Source: Mansonella perstans (taxonomy: Eukaryota; Nematoda; Chromadorea; Rhabditida; Onchocercidae). Taken from it: a DNA stretch of 64,000 bases. The notes below the pieces were generated by a model that did no database searches, was not told the DNA's origin, and was given only the letters and a program-made list of their open reading frames with translations. This document shows positions 20,413-31,700 of the stretch, piece after piece. Location: positions 310,001 through 374,000 of the forward strand of contig JBAMDO010000013.1 of assembly GCA_037074765.1 (NCBI GenBank). Reading direction: 5' to 3'. Positions within the stretch are counted from its first letter, which is position 1. Every line of letters begins with the position of its first letter. The position numbers were made by a program, and so were the translations under genes.

Positions 20413-22767
20413 TTGGAAATTTTCATCTATTAAATAATCTAGGAATAGCTACAAAGAGAAAAATGAGCCTAGAAGCATTAGTCTAGCGTTCATTAATTTC
20501 GTTTTGCATGGAAAGATAGAGTTCAACGTTTTGCTGTGAACTGTAATTAGTTCCGATAGCACTTCAAGAACTGTTAGTTCTCACTAAGAAGTAAATCATT
20601 ATTGAGCAAAAAAACTTGTAATTTTTTTATCTCACACGCCGTTTAATTTATGAGAACTGAAAGACTACGGGGAAGCAAAGGTTGTTTCAAATAGGCGGAC
20701 GAATTTTAAAATTACGACATGTTTCCTTGCATAGTGCAGATGAAAATTTAATTCAATTTGCCATTTAAATTTAATTCGTTCATTTCTTTCTAATGCTCTG
20801 CTCAAGAAAATGCTTTCGTAAATTTTACGTGTTCCGACGGACGATATAAATGAATAAGAACCAGTGTGTAACTTGTTATTAATCATTTTGTGTAACATTG
20901 TGGTGTAGACAGTTCGCTTACGATTTTATCATTTCATAAATTGTTCAATTAAAACCACGAGGTTTTAAATAAAATTTATGAGATTAATTCCACTACGAGT
21001 TAGTTTGCTTTCGTATAGTAATGAAAATGTTTTTATGATCTATCAAAATTGATAACTTTTCATGTCTTATTCAAAACCTACAATAAAAACATAAGTTTCA
21101 AAAAGTGAGTACATGAATTTTGTGCATATTTTGACTATAACAAAACAAGAGTAATAAATGATAAAAAAAAGTCTAAAACAGAAAAGGTCAACTGAACGTG
21201 ACTGAAAACGCCAAAGTTAAATATTTTCGAATACTGAATGTATGTAAAATTACACGTCTTCCTCCATTGTTACTTCAAATAATTTTGGAGTTTATAAGAG
21301 ATCTTTATCAAGAAGTTTTTTCAGCTTGAATAAACAACTGCATAACGATTAAATAAAGTTCAAACTAGCACATACTCATATCCTCAATCTACATAGCTGT
21401 TGACATTATGGAAGTTTATTGAATAACTTTTGAAATAATCTCAATAATCCTACAATAAACAAATGCCTTATAGTTTCAGTCTTAATTGTTCTACGGCAAC
21501 TACTATTTTAAATTTAAAAATGAATTTGTCAGGAATTCCAAATGTGAATCCATTTTTAGTTACGAAAAATTCTGACTTTTCTAGCAACTTCGCTACGATT
21601 TGATAAAAAGTAGATAACGATAGAACTTCATCAGATGGATGATATCACAATAAGTTTGCATTACTTTTGGCACCCTGAACTGCTTTCAGATATATGCAAA
21701 TGCAGTTGACATCTGAGTAAAATCAGTATTTGTCAGATAGTTCAGACAGATTAAGAGTTTTGAGTTCAGACAAATTTTTCCGAAACAACAGAAAATCAGT
21801 ATTTATCGAATGAAAAGTATTCCTCTCCAGTTTTTTATTCTAAAAAATTTTAATTTTTAGAATTGTATATATTTTCATATACAGTTTAGTGGGAACAACT
21901 ATTTTAGAACATAAAGAGCCCCTGAATCATTTTTCCTTCAAAGTACGGTAATATATCTAAGGATCACCGTCAAATGTTTTCACTTGTAAAGAAAATTGAT
22001 TAGCTTCATCCGAATAACAAAAAATCGAAAATAATTTGGGAAAAAAGGGAATTAACATTAATACACCTATAAAAAATTGACACATGTATCGGATGAGTGG
22101 AAACTGGAAATAGAATGCTAGGATAGCAGCGCCTGATCTATGATGACACTTTTTTTGACATCAATAGTATCTTACGCGAATATTTTGGAATTCAGGATCA
22201 GATATGACAATTTAGGAAATCTTCAGAGATCAATTAATAATTTAGACTTGAAATAAGAATAATATGAAGATCGTTTAAAATTTAGGATGCATCTTGAAAC
22301 AAAAACAATTCGAAAAGAAAGTTTCCAAAACAGAGGAATATGATGAAATTAATTAGAGGAAAAAGTCAGGAAAAAAAAAGATAGCGAAGACTCAAAAAAG
22401 TAAAGAATTAATTACCATTCTAATTAATTGTAGTTTGTATCACGAACTACATAAATTTTTTTTGCAAGGTTTATTATGGCTCGTTTTGAATTAAATTCAT
22501 TTCAGTGATCAACTGATTGCCGTAATTAACAGCAAAAGTAATGTTACTAGAAGCATCAGATCAGCTTGCTAACTGTTCGGAGTACCATTTTACATTAAAT
22601 TAAAAATTTTAAAAACTACTTATCGAATTTCGGTGCAATATATAGGACCATGTAAAGGAAGCAGAAACACTAAAAATTAATGATGCTGAAAAATTATAAT
22701 AATAATTGAAATTTGCATGTCCTTGCTTCTAATCTATTATAATTGAAGTTTGGAAAAAAAAACTTAC

Positions 22768-22847
22768 GCTGTAAAAACGATCATGATAACCATCCCAACT
22801 GGATAGATGAAGCAGGTCAGGACAACTTTGCAACTTAAAGTTTCTGC
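22768..22847 (-). CDS. Orphan internal exon candidate
   Basis: An 80-nt open segment is framed by a good acceptor (AATATTTTAG) and a consensus donor (GTAAGTTT). It would encode RNFKLQSCPDLLHLSSWDGY followed by HDRFYS, phase 1 in and phase 0 out. The residue mix (Cys, Trp, His, Asp) looks protein-like. I could not find partner exons or a family. Confidence 0.3.
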
Positions 22848-23141
22848 CTAAAATATTGATGAAAACAATATATTTCCATTTTTTTCTTTCTTTTTATCAT
22901 AATGGATAGCGATATCAAATACGATCACTTTATGCATATTTGTGCAAATTTACAACCAATCATTGTTTTCCGATGTAAATTTCGAGAACGTTTCTAGTAT
23001 ATTGTAGCAGAATATCTTACAAAGAGTAAGAACATAAAAATGTATGGAACTGGTACATGCAAAATGCAGTAAATTACAAAATCATAAAAAGTTATTAACA
23101 TAAAATACAAACAAGTTTTAAAGATTCAAGTTAATTTCAGA

Positions 23142-23242
23142 CTGATTATAGCGATAAGCTTAAGCGTTTTCGTACAGAAGAGATAGTCACTGCTATAAAA
23201 AAATTTTTTATAAATCATGGTGGAGCTGATTTTCTGTTATAA
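23142..23242 (+). CDS. Orphan terminal exon candidate
   Basis: After an acceptor (TTAATTTCAG) the + strand reads TDYSDKLKRFRTEEIVTAIK then KFFINHGGADFLL and a stop. The composition is protein-like and phase is 0. No upstream partner exon was identified, and dynamitin converges on it from the other strand. It may be the 3' exon of an unseen gene, a relic or chance. Confidence 0.25.
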
Positions 23243-23451
23243 AGCATAATTCACCGTACAATGCCTAATGATCATAGATTAATATGCGCTCCGTAAAAAA
23301 ATCCACTTCATTAAATGAAAGACAATAAAATTTTGATGATTCAAGATCAAAAATTGAAGTCCTGAATAACTACAACTCTCTTTCTATTCACTCGTAGCAT
23401 AAAACTTTACAGTTGCAGAAAGTTCACAGAATAATGAATGGCCGAAGGCCT

Positions 23452-26210
23452 TTAGGAATTTAGTTTATTAATTCGTTCTTCCAGCCTAGCGATATCTGCG
23501 CTAAGCTTCTCCACAGCAGCGTGTGCTTGTTGGCGAAAATCAAATAACATCATTTCTTCCCTCTCCATTGTTTTGGCTAACTGTGAACGGATACCCGTCA
23601 ACTGACTCAGTTTTTTACCGAATTGTTCTGCTAAAAATCTGTTCTTAATAAAAAATATTTGATATAATAATTGATTTGACAATAACTGACATACCACATT
23701 TCTTGTTAGTTTGAATTGAATACCGATAGATTTGATTCTATAAGTCATTTTCTCCTTTATACAACTCAAATAAAATATTGCTTATCAAACAAGTTAGTAT
23801 CGATAACAGAAAAGGAGCGCGATGACTTCCAGTATCATCGAATTCATCAAATTTTTAGATGCCATAATAGCAACCACTATACTTGGAGAGTCACAACATA
23901 ATATCTTTCAAGTATGCTTAAATTTCTGGGATATTTTCTGCAACTCGGAATTGCCTAAATAACCTTTGTACTTCCAAACCGTAACTGAAATTTTAAAACC
24001 TTCGTAACAACTGTGTACCTTGTTCATGAAGTTTTCGTAAATCATACATTCTTTTAACTGCGCCAGATAAGCCACTACAAGCCACATCCCATCGACTCAT
24101 CATTTCATACAGCTTGCCAACTTTCTCTTCGAACTCCGAATCGCCTTTCTCTTTCTTTTTTTCCTCCACCTGCAACTTGCAGAATCTCCTATTATTTTAA
24201 TTACTCAATAAAACGGATGAAATATGGTTGATAGCTTAAACTGGCAAATCCACCTTACATTTGATTACGTTGTGCTATATGTTCCAATACTTTGAGACAT
24301 TTTGTATCCGCACTAAAGAATGTCATCATCAGAAAAACAAAAGCAATAAGTTCCAACCAAAAAATGTCTATAAGCAACGATAAGTCCATAATAATAGAGA
24401 CATAAAGAATACTTGTTGTAGCTTGGAAAGAAGTTGTGTTAAGCGTGAATGAAGACCATCAACATGAGCAGGATGTAACAGCTGTATACGCATACGTAAG
24501 TCTTCAACTGCTTCGACGACTGGAATTTTGCAAACTTTCATGGATTCATCACAGTCAACACCAACACCATAAATCATCTGCTCCAGACGATTGATTCGAT
24601 TTTCCAAAACTGCCAGACGCCCGCTTACATTTTCGGCAGGAAGAGATGCACCTTTCGTTTCCTTGTCTCTACAAATTTTTGTAAGAAAACGAACTGTCTT
24701 TGAATTCTAAAAATGCAAACTTATTTAAATTATTCTAATTCATGCAAAGTCAAAGATTTTTTGACTTTTATTGCCCTATTGAAACTTGTATATCCACAAG
24801 AAAACTAGATGTAAATTCTAGAAAAAGAAACTATTTATGTAAAATATGATTTACTCGCTATTTCTTTCGAATAGAATTGTCATCATGATATTATGTGAAG
24901 AGTTGTGAAATAAATAATGCTTTAACTGAATAAAAAAGAATCTCGATTTTTTCAGTTTGCTCTGAGGTAATCACTTACTTCTTTTCATTTTGAATGGAAG
25001 TTGTAATGTTATCTCTATTGATTTGCAAAGCCTTCAATGTTTCCAGCAAAGCAATTAAATCTTCTTCATGAACAATACCTGCATCCGGTTTTTCGGATTC
25101 TTTCTGAAAAGACGAAAAAAGATCTGTTTATAATCACTGTGTCATGCAATGCGACAATTTGAAAGAACAAGTTCCTGTTGTTTTACTAGAAAATGGATTT
25201 TTTCAATCGACACCTCTCCTAAAACAAAATAATTGATGCTTTGCAAAAAGTATAGTAAGAAAAAGTCTCGAACGTTCATTGATTACTCACAGTACTCCAA
25301 GACTTAATGCCATAAAGAAAAACCAGTGAATATACCAAACCCTTGTTTGCAGCACTTCCGCTAGTTCATTTATCTCACAGTTTAAGCGAGTAAACTTCTG
25401 CTCCAACGTTTCTGTTTCATCTGCATAAGGCCCTACCACTTCAAGTACATACGAACCACCACCATATCCACGGCGCCTTCTGCGCGCAATAGAATCCGAG
25501 AAATCTGAATGATAATTCTTTAGAGCATATCCTTTTTCATTCAAATATTTCTATACTGAGAAACCCAATCAAATATTTTCTACTAATGAGATTGTTTGAA
25601 ATAGCTAATAAGAAATGACTAATAATGATAATTAGACTCTTTATGGAGTTAAATGAGTATGCAACTTAATTTGCCAAAAGTCAAATAAATGATGAAAAAT
25701 TGAGAATCATGTTGAGTACTCACCAACATTTTCAGTGCTCAATAAGCGACCTTTAAATCGTTTCATAGCGCTATCAACGTCGATGTGTACACGTTCTACT
25801 TCTGAAACATAACTAATATCAGTGATGATAATAAATTTGGAAAAATTTTTAAAATTCGCAAGTATGATAAATGTGTTCGCGTTGCAAAAGCGTTCCAGAT
25901 GTTAATCAAAAGTATTGACACATTGATACAAAGCCAATGGAAAATATTTTGATGACAAAATATCAATCATAAATCACTATTCTTTTACTACGAATAAGTT
26001 TCGTTTACAAGTTATTTTCAGCTACAAATTAACTCTAGCTATATGATTTATTAGCAAGTTAAGCAATGAAACTTTTAGATTATTATAAAAATTTTTGATA
26101 TAAATTGCAACGAAATGACCTTCCGATTCGGTAATCTCATTTTCGAACATTTGTTGTTCGTCCTCTGGCAAATCTTCCGTCTCGTAAACATCTTCCTTTC
26201 GTAAAGACAT
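23452..26210 (-). CDS. dnc-2: Dynactin subunit 2 (dynamitin, p50)
   Basis: Eight exons from high to low: 26210-26120, 25801-25724, 25504-25341, 25103-24979, 24668-24402, 24312-24259, 24188-24019, 23630-23452 (about 375 aa; vertebrate forms are about 400). The N-terminus carries the family motif DVYETEDLPEDEQQMF. DFSDSIARRRRRGYGGGSY follows, then coiled-coil segments (SGRLAVLENRINRLEQMIYG), a W-centred block KLYEMMSRWDVACSGL, and KLHEQAEQFGKKLSQLTG matching the vertebrate LHEQAMQFGQLLTHL. Dynamitin is the p50 subunit of the dynactin shoulder, linking cargo to cytoplasmic dynein. The junction between exons 5 and 6 is the weak point: the best donor (24412/24411) is out of phase with exon 6, so a weaker GTCTCT donor at 24401 was used. 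Confidence 0.93.
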
Positions 26211-26226
26211 TTCTTCCAGATATCAC
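26211..26226 (-). promoter_or_regulatory. Acceptor just upstream of the dnc-2 start (possible trans-splice site)
   Basis: GTATTTCAG ends 16 nt before the ATG at 26210. In nematodes an acceptor this close to the start commonly receives a spliced leader. A 5'-UTR cis intron is the alternative. Confidence 0.45.
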
Positions 26227-28750
26227 CTGAAATACACCATCTTAACACATGATGGAGAACTAATTCTTACGATTCCACATTTTTTCCATTTTGAGCATAA
26301 TTTCTACATAAAAATAAAAAAATTAAAAACGCTTCTATATGTGGAAATTAAAACTCAAAGTGAACCTAAGTGAACCCTACTACGTAAGTCACGTACGAGC
26401 CGCAAATCACACATTTAGAGGAAGAATCACGTAGATTTACTTGAGAAGATAAAGATCACTACAGTATCATCCGTCTAATCCTCCTAGAAACCACATTTTC
26501 CAACGGAATTCCCCCCCTATCGTCAGTGTATCATCTATACAACAATAAAATGAAACACAGTCGCTTGGCCCAGACGTCTCGCACGTGGGACGAACAGTTT
26601 GCATAAGGTGGACGTACTACCGGAACGTTTACATAATATACGTTTTCCGTATACGAGATACTTTGGTATTTTTGTCCACGTAATTCAAATTGGAGCCTAG
26701 CGTTGCGGAATGTAAGATTATCCGGAATGGATACTAAATTTTAAAGTAACGTTGTGCATTTTCTTTATTTGTTTGAAATGAAATTTGATAATTGAAGAGT
26801 AAATAAAAAGGAAAGTAGTGACCATCGGCTCTTTAGTTGTGGACATAATATAGGTAGTCTCCTTTCCTGTTCTAGTATTGTTTATCTTTTTCATTGCAAC
26901 TTCTTATTTCCTTTTCGTCAGCCTTATTATTATTGATCATCCTACCAATTATCATTTTATTTATTCATGCGTAAGTTTTATTATTATCCTTATTTGGTCA
27001 TTCTATGTTATATATCTTTGTAACGATGACCACTAATTTCACGTTTCAAAGTTTATTAATTTTATAATATTAAAATGCTCTGCAATGGTTGAAAGTATTC
27101 AAAATTATTTTTTCTCTGAGCTATGACATATATTGTATGAGTGTCTTACTGTATATACTTTGTTTCATTTAAAGGTCCATTTTAAGGAAAATTTCACCTA
27201 GAATTACTTTAATAATTCTCATCTTTAAAATAATTCTTTAGTAATTCTCACTTAGAATTACTTTCTTATATTACTAATTGCAATAATATGATAAACTACG
27301 GTATAGGTCAAGTTGCAAGGAAGAATGATGCAATATAATAGATACACTGGAAACACTTTGATACTTTGATACATACTTCGCAGTGAATCTTATAAGCAAT
27401 CAGTACAAGTAAGAAGTGGTCATTACAACTTTAATGAACTAAATATTTTAGTTTTCAAGTGGATAGGAATGGCTGTTTTTTTTTTAAATTAGCATACGAA
27501 ACAAGAACATGTCGCTCTTAAAGAACTATTTCATCGTAGAAAGATTTGAAAAGAAGTTTTCGATATTTACACTCAGAAAGTCAGGAGATGAGTGAGGTGC
27601 ATGATTATCTCTTTAATTAGTCTGGCGGATAAAGTTTCCATTAGTGTTCTTCTTTTTTTTTTTTTTTCAGAAATAATTATTCACTGTACAACTTTCTCAT
27701 TACAGGTTATTCCTGTTCTGTTAAAAATTACAGGTTATTCCTGTTCTGTTAAAAAATTATCATAATTTATTTCTTTTGTTTGGTAATTAATTTCAATTAA
27801 CTTCGTCTCTGAATTGAAAATCACCTCAATTTAGTTATATTATTATTCTTTATCAGATATTTTGATCAAAGATTTTGATTAAATGTTTTGATTAAAATTA
27901 TTTTTTATCAGATATTTCGATTAAAGTGAAGAAAAAAAAAACAGAAACAAGAACAGTTCATTTTTTTATCTGAATAATTACTTATTGATAGCACAAAGCA
28001 TCTAAAATATCTAAAAAATGATAATTGAAATTAGAAATAAACGATCTGTTGTTGTTAAAGAACATTGTAATTCATTGTCATTTCAAATTTTTATTTTTAA
28101 TCAACACTTCAATTCTAGTTTTCTTCCTTGTTTTGGCCATGTTTTGCTGATCAAAATTTCTGTGGTTATTGCATATCTCTCTTACTATCTTTTTATTGCT
28201 GCTAATCAAAATTGTTTCAGGAAGTATAATTGCAACTGCTGGTACTAACATCTTTGGTGATTGAAACCTGTTCATATTTACTGTAAACATATTCATTAGC
28301 AACATGGGTGCTCTAGTAATTCCAAGAAGACGGTCGATCATATTTAAATTATTACTTTTGGTACCAGCAGTTTGGTTAGGTATTATAATGTATTTATCCA
28401 TTTCTTCGAAAATATCAAACAAGGTAAAATGATTTGTTTTATTGATAGAACGATATTTTAATAGTAGCAAATACTTTTTTTGCATAATTTAATTAAAATG
28501 ATTTGGTTCATATATGCTACTTCACTAATTGATCACGAAACATGGATTAGAAAAATTTAGTTAACTCATTGAATAATGATGGGCTTTTTGTACATATTTA
28601 CATGACAAGTTGCTGCTGATCTGAAAATCTAAAAGTACACTAGTTCTTTTGCCACTCACATTTTTGAGATGGTCTTTGATATTTCGAATTATATGTAGTA
28701 AGATTTAAATTTCGATGAATGATAAAAAATATTGGATTGGAAAATTTCAG
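26227..28750. other. Intergenic region between divergent dnc-2 and GALNT genes
   Basis: The first 500 bp (26450-26700) are relatively GC-rich and probably hold the dnc-2 promoter. The rest is AT-rich. The upstream exons of the GALNT gene, including its signal anchor, should lie here but were not identified. A 27700-27765 segment contains a short tandem duplication of TTACAGGTTATTCCTGTTCT. Confidence 0.4.
28078..28485 (-). CDS. Hypothetical 135-codon open frame, antisense to GALNT
   Basis: This is the longest uninterrupted non-repeat frame without a known family in the window. It contains PNQTAGTKSNNLNMIDRLLG, a Met/Leu-rich stretch and a Lys-rich C-terminus. With about 65-70% AT, one chance frame of this size is expected in a 64-kb six-frame scan. 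No domain is recognised. Confidence 0.2.
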   Translation of the reverse strand: MQKKYLLLLKYRSINKTNHFTLFDIFEEMDKYIIIPNQTAGTKSNNLNMIDRLLGITRAPMLLMNMFTVNMNRFQSPKMLVPAVAIILPETILISSNKKIVREICNNHRNFDQQNMAKTRKKTRIEVLIKNKNLK

Positions 28751-31700
28751 GTCTTTCCTACGAAGCATTCTATAGTTCACTTACCAAAATTTCATAAATT
28801 AGAGGGCTTTGGTCCTCCCATATCAATCAAATCTGCCACTGAGATTAAGGGGATATTTCCTGAGCAAAAAGTGGATGTAAGGATTGAAGAGGTATATTTT
28901 TGAATTTGCTGTCAGACAGTTTTATGAAAATGGAAGGTTTTTTTTTGCACTTTTTTGAAAAGATAAATGTAGTAATTGATTTTTGTCTTTAAATACCAAA
29001 AATTATCGTCATGGTTTCCCACTACAATGTTTTAATTTGTGGCTTTGCGTTGGATAGAGCAAATGGAATGCTAAGTTCAAGAACAGAAATTTTTTCATCA
29101 GCAAACACCGTTAATTGTAGGGGAATATTCGTAAACCAGACAAAGGACTTTTCAACCAAAATTCTGCTATCTACAAATCAGGTGATAAACATCAGCCGGG
29201 TGAAGGTGGGAAAGCAGTGATAATCGATAGAAACGTTAGTGTTTTTAACTTTATTTTCGTTTAGTTTTACTACTGATTTGAGCTTAACATATGGATTTGT
29301 TTTTTAGAAGTTGGATTCCAGTGAAAAAAAACTTTATGATGATGGTTTTAATAAGAACGCTTTTAACCAGTACGTCTCAGATATGATTTCGATACACAGG
29401 AGTTTGCCTAGTTATATCGATGAAGAGTAGGTTTTGTTTGACAGTTTTTTTATTTTATAGAATAAAATCCCGTAACTACTATAAGTACCTTTATTCTGTT
29501 TTTGCTTCATTTGAAGGAGATTTGTTAAGATTATTGTTAACAGTTTCATAAATGATAGTGACATTTTGTTTACAGAGCACTGTGCTGTCATATAGATGTC
29601 AGAACACTGAATTTTTTATGTCATAACCTAACAGTTAAATTACTCAATATTTTAAGGGAAAAAACAGGAAAAAAAAGAACGAAACCGAAGAAAAAACAAA
29701 ATATGAATCTAAAATCATTTATTCTTTCACATTCCTTCATTATCAAAATTAATATTTATTTGTTTAATTAAAAATTTTTTAATGCATAATTCTAGATGCA
29801 AAACTGAAAAATATGCAAGCGATCTTCCGAACACTTCGGTTATTGTATGTTTTCATAATGAAGCTTGGTCAGTTTTACTCCGAACTGTACATAGTGTACT
29901 TGAAAGGACACCGGAAAATTTACTTGCTGAAATTATCTTGGTTGATGATTTTTCGGACATGGCACATCTCAAGGTTTTTTTCTTCAAATTTCACAAATGC
30001 ATTGATAAATTTGGAAAATCACCAAGTGTTTTACGGAATGCATCCGAAGGTTTCAAAAGAAGAAGAAAAATCAAGGCAGGATTTTTGGAAATCCTGCCTT
30101 GATTTTTTTATACGTTAAAACGCAATGGACAGATTATCGAAATTTTAATTAGATTAAATTGATACTACTACTAGTTCTTACTCGAAAAACTTTGTCAGGC
30201 AGTGTTCGAATAATCTTCACACTGGATTAAAATTAATGATTTGGATGTGTTAAAAATTATATGAAATTTCTTGTGTTTCCTGCTGCGTTCAAAAGATATG
30301 CATAAAACATGGGGTTATGTATAGGCGGACCTGGAAATTTATATGAAACGGTTTCCGAAAGTTCGTATTTTGCGTCTAGAAAAACGTGAAGGTTTAATAA
30401 GAGCGCGCATAAGAGGAGCCGCTATTTCAAAAGGCTCTGTGATCACATACCTCGATTCTCATTGTGAATGTTTAAAAGGTAATTTCATTACGCGTTTCAT
30501 TTATTTCTCATTCTTATAGAAATTCGAGGAGAATTTTCGATTTTATTCTTCTTATGTTCATTATGAGCCAAGAATGTTCATTAGTTTATGAGCCAAGAAT
30601 GCTGTATGTGTAGGAATGCAGAAAAAATTACTTCTCGGTAGAGAATAATTTAATGCGACAGTACCATTGTGTTGCTTGTTGTAGGATTTTCAAGGTTGAT
30701 GCAAAAGTATATTTGTAATTTTTCAGAGTTTTGCTTAGTTTTAGGTTGGATGGAACCTCTTTTGGATCGAATCAAAAAGAATCCGAAAACAGTGGTATGC
30801 CCAGTTATTGACGTAATTGATGATAACACCTTTGAGTATCACTACTCGAAAGCTTATTTCACGAATGTGGGTGGTTTCGATTGGTCATTACAGTTTAATT
30901 GGCATGCCATTCCTGAGAAGGATCGTAAAGGTAGAAGAGATATTGATCCCGTCAAGTACGAATTTTGACCTTAAAAATTTCATATGTTGAATAATTTAGT
31001 ATCAAGATCTAATTATTATTTATCTTAAAAAATATGTAATTCTGAATATGAAATTGCGGCGCAGTTGGTTGAAACTTTTTTCATCAAATACTGAAAAAAA
31101 ATTGTTAGGAAAGTGTGCTAACTTCTCGGTTATCCAGTGTTTACAGACTTTGAAATTTATTATCTCTTTTCAGATCTCCAACTATGGCTGGTGGCCTTTT
31201 TTCTATTGATCGTACTTTTTTTGGAGAATTAGGATCCTATGATCCTGGTCTCGATATTTGGGGTGGAGAAAATTTGGAACTTTCATTCAAAGTTGGTTGA
31301 TTATTATGTTAGAAGCAAAATTGCATTTTTTTGAAGAAATCTCTTATTGAACGTCATAACGATGTGAGTATAAATGAAAAAATTTTCTTGTGCTTTAGCT
31401 AGTGAGGTATAAATGAAGCCTATAGCATTTCGTGAAATCATAATATTTTTGATCAGTCATAGAGTTTCTTTACTTTTACCCAATAAAATAAATCTACTCT
31501 AGACTTGGATGTGTGGGGGAATATTGGAAATTATTCCTTGCAGTCATGTTGGTCATATATTTCGTAAACGGTCTCCTTATAAATGGCGTTCTGGTGTGAA
31601 TGTTCTGAAGAGGAATTCTGTTCGTTTAGCTGAAGTGAGTTCATGGACCCTAGATATTGTATTCTAGTCTTATATATTCTTGAGTTGATTGTCGTATAGC

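Larger units (their letters stand above)
16156..23451. other. Gene-poor interval between MMP and dynamitin
   Basis: About 7.3 kb with no recognisable conserved protein. It holds the TTAAG/CTTAA array, TTC and CAG/CTG tracts, a GC-richer purine/pyrimidine-skewed patch at 18200-18560 that could be a promoter or first exon, and a few weak orphan exon candidates listed separately. The rest is AT-rich with homopolymers and no supported gene. Confidence 0.45.

Noticed and set aside
26922..26970. Possible transmembrane exon (LLLLIILPIIILFIH) upstream of GALNT
   Set aside because: Acceptor and donor look good, but its exit phase does not match exon 28751-28891 and no bridging exon was found.
29011..29220. 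69-codon frame at the start of the GALNT gene
   Set aside because: It overlaps the real exon 29196-29234 in a different frame; the GALNT-like reading is [13 protein letters not shown].
30066..30115. Hairpin followed by T run read as a rho-independent terminator
   Set aside because: The context is a eukaryotic intron; the bacterial terminator model does not apply.
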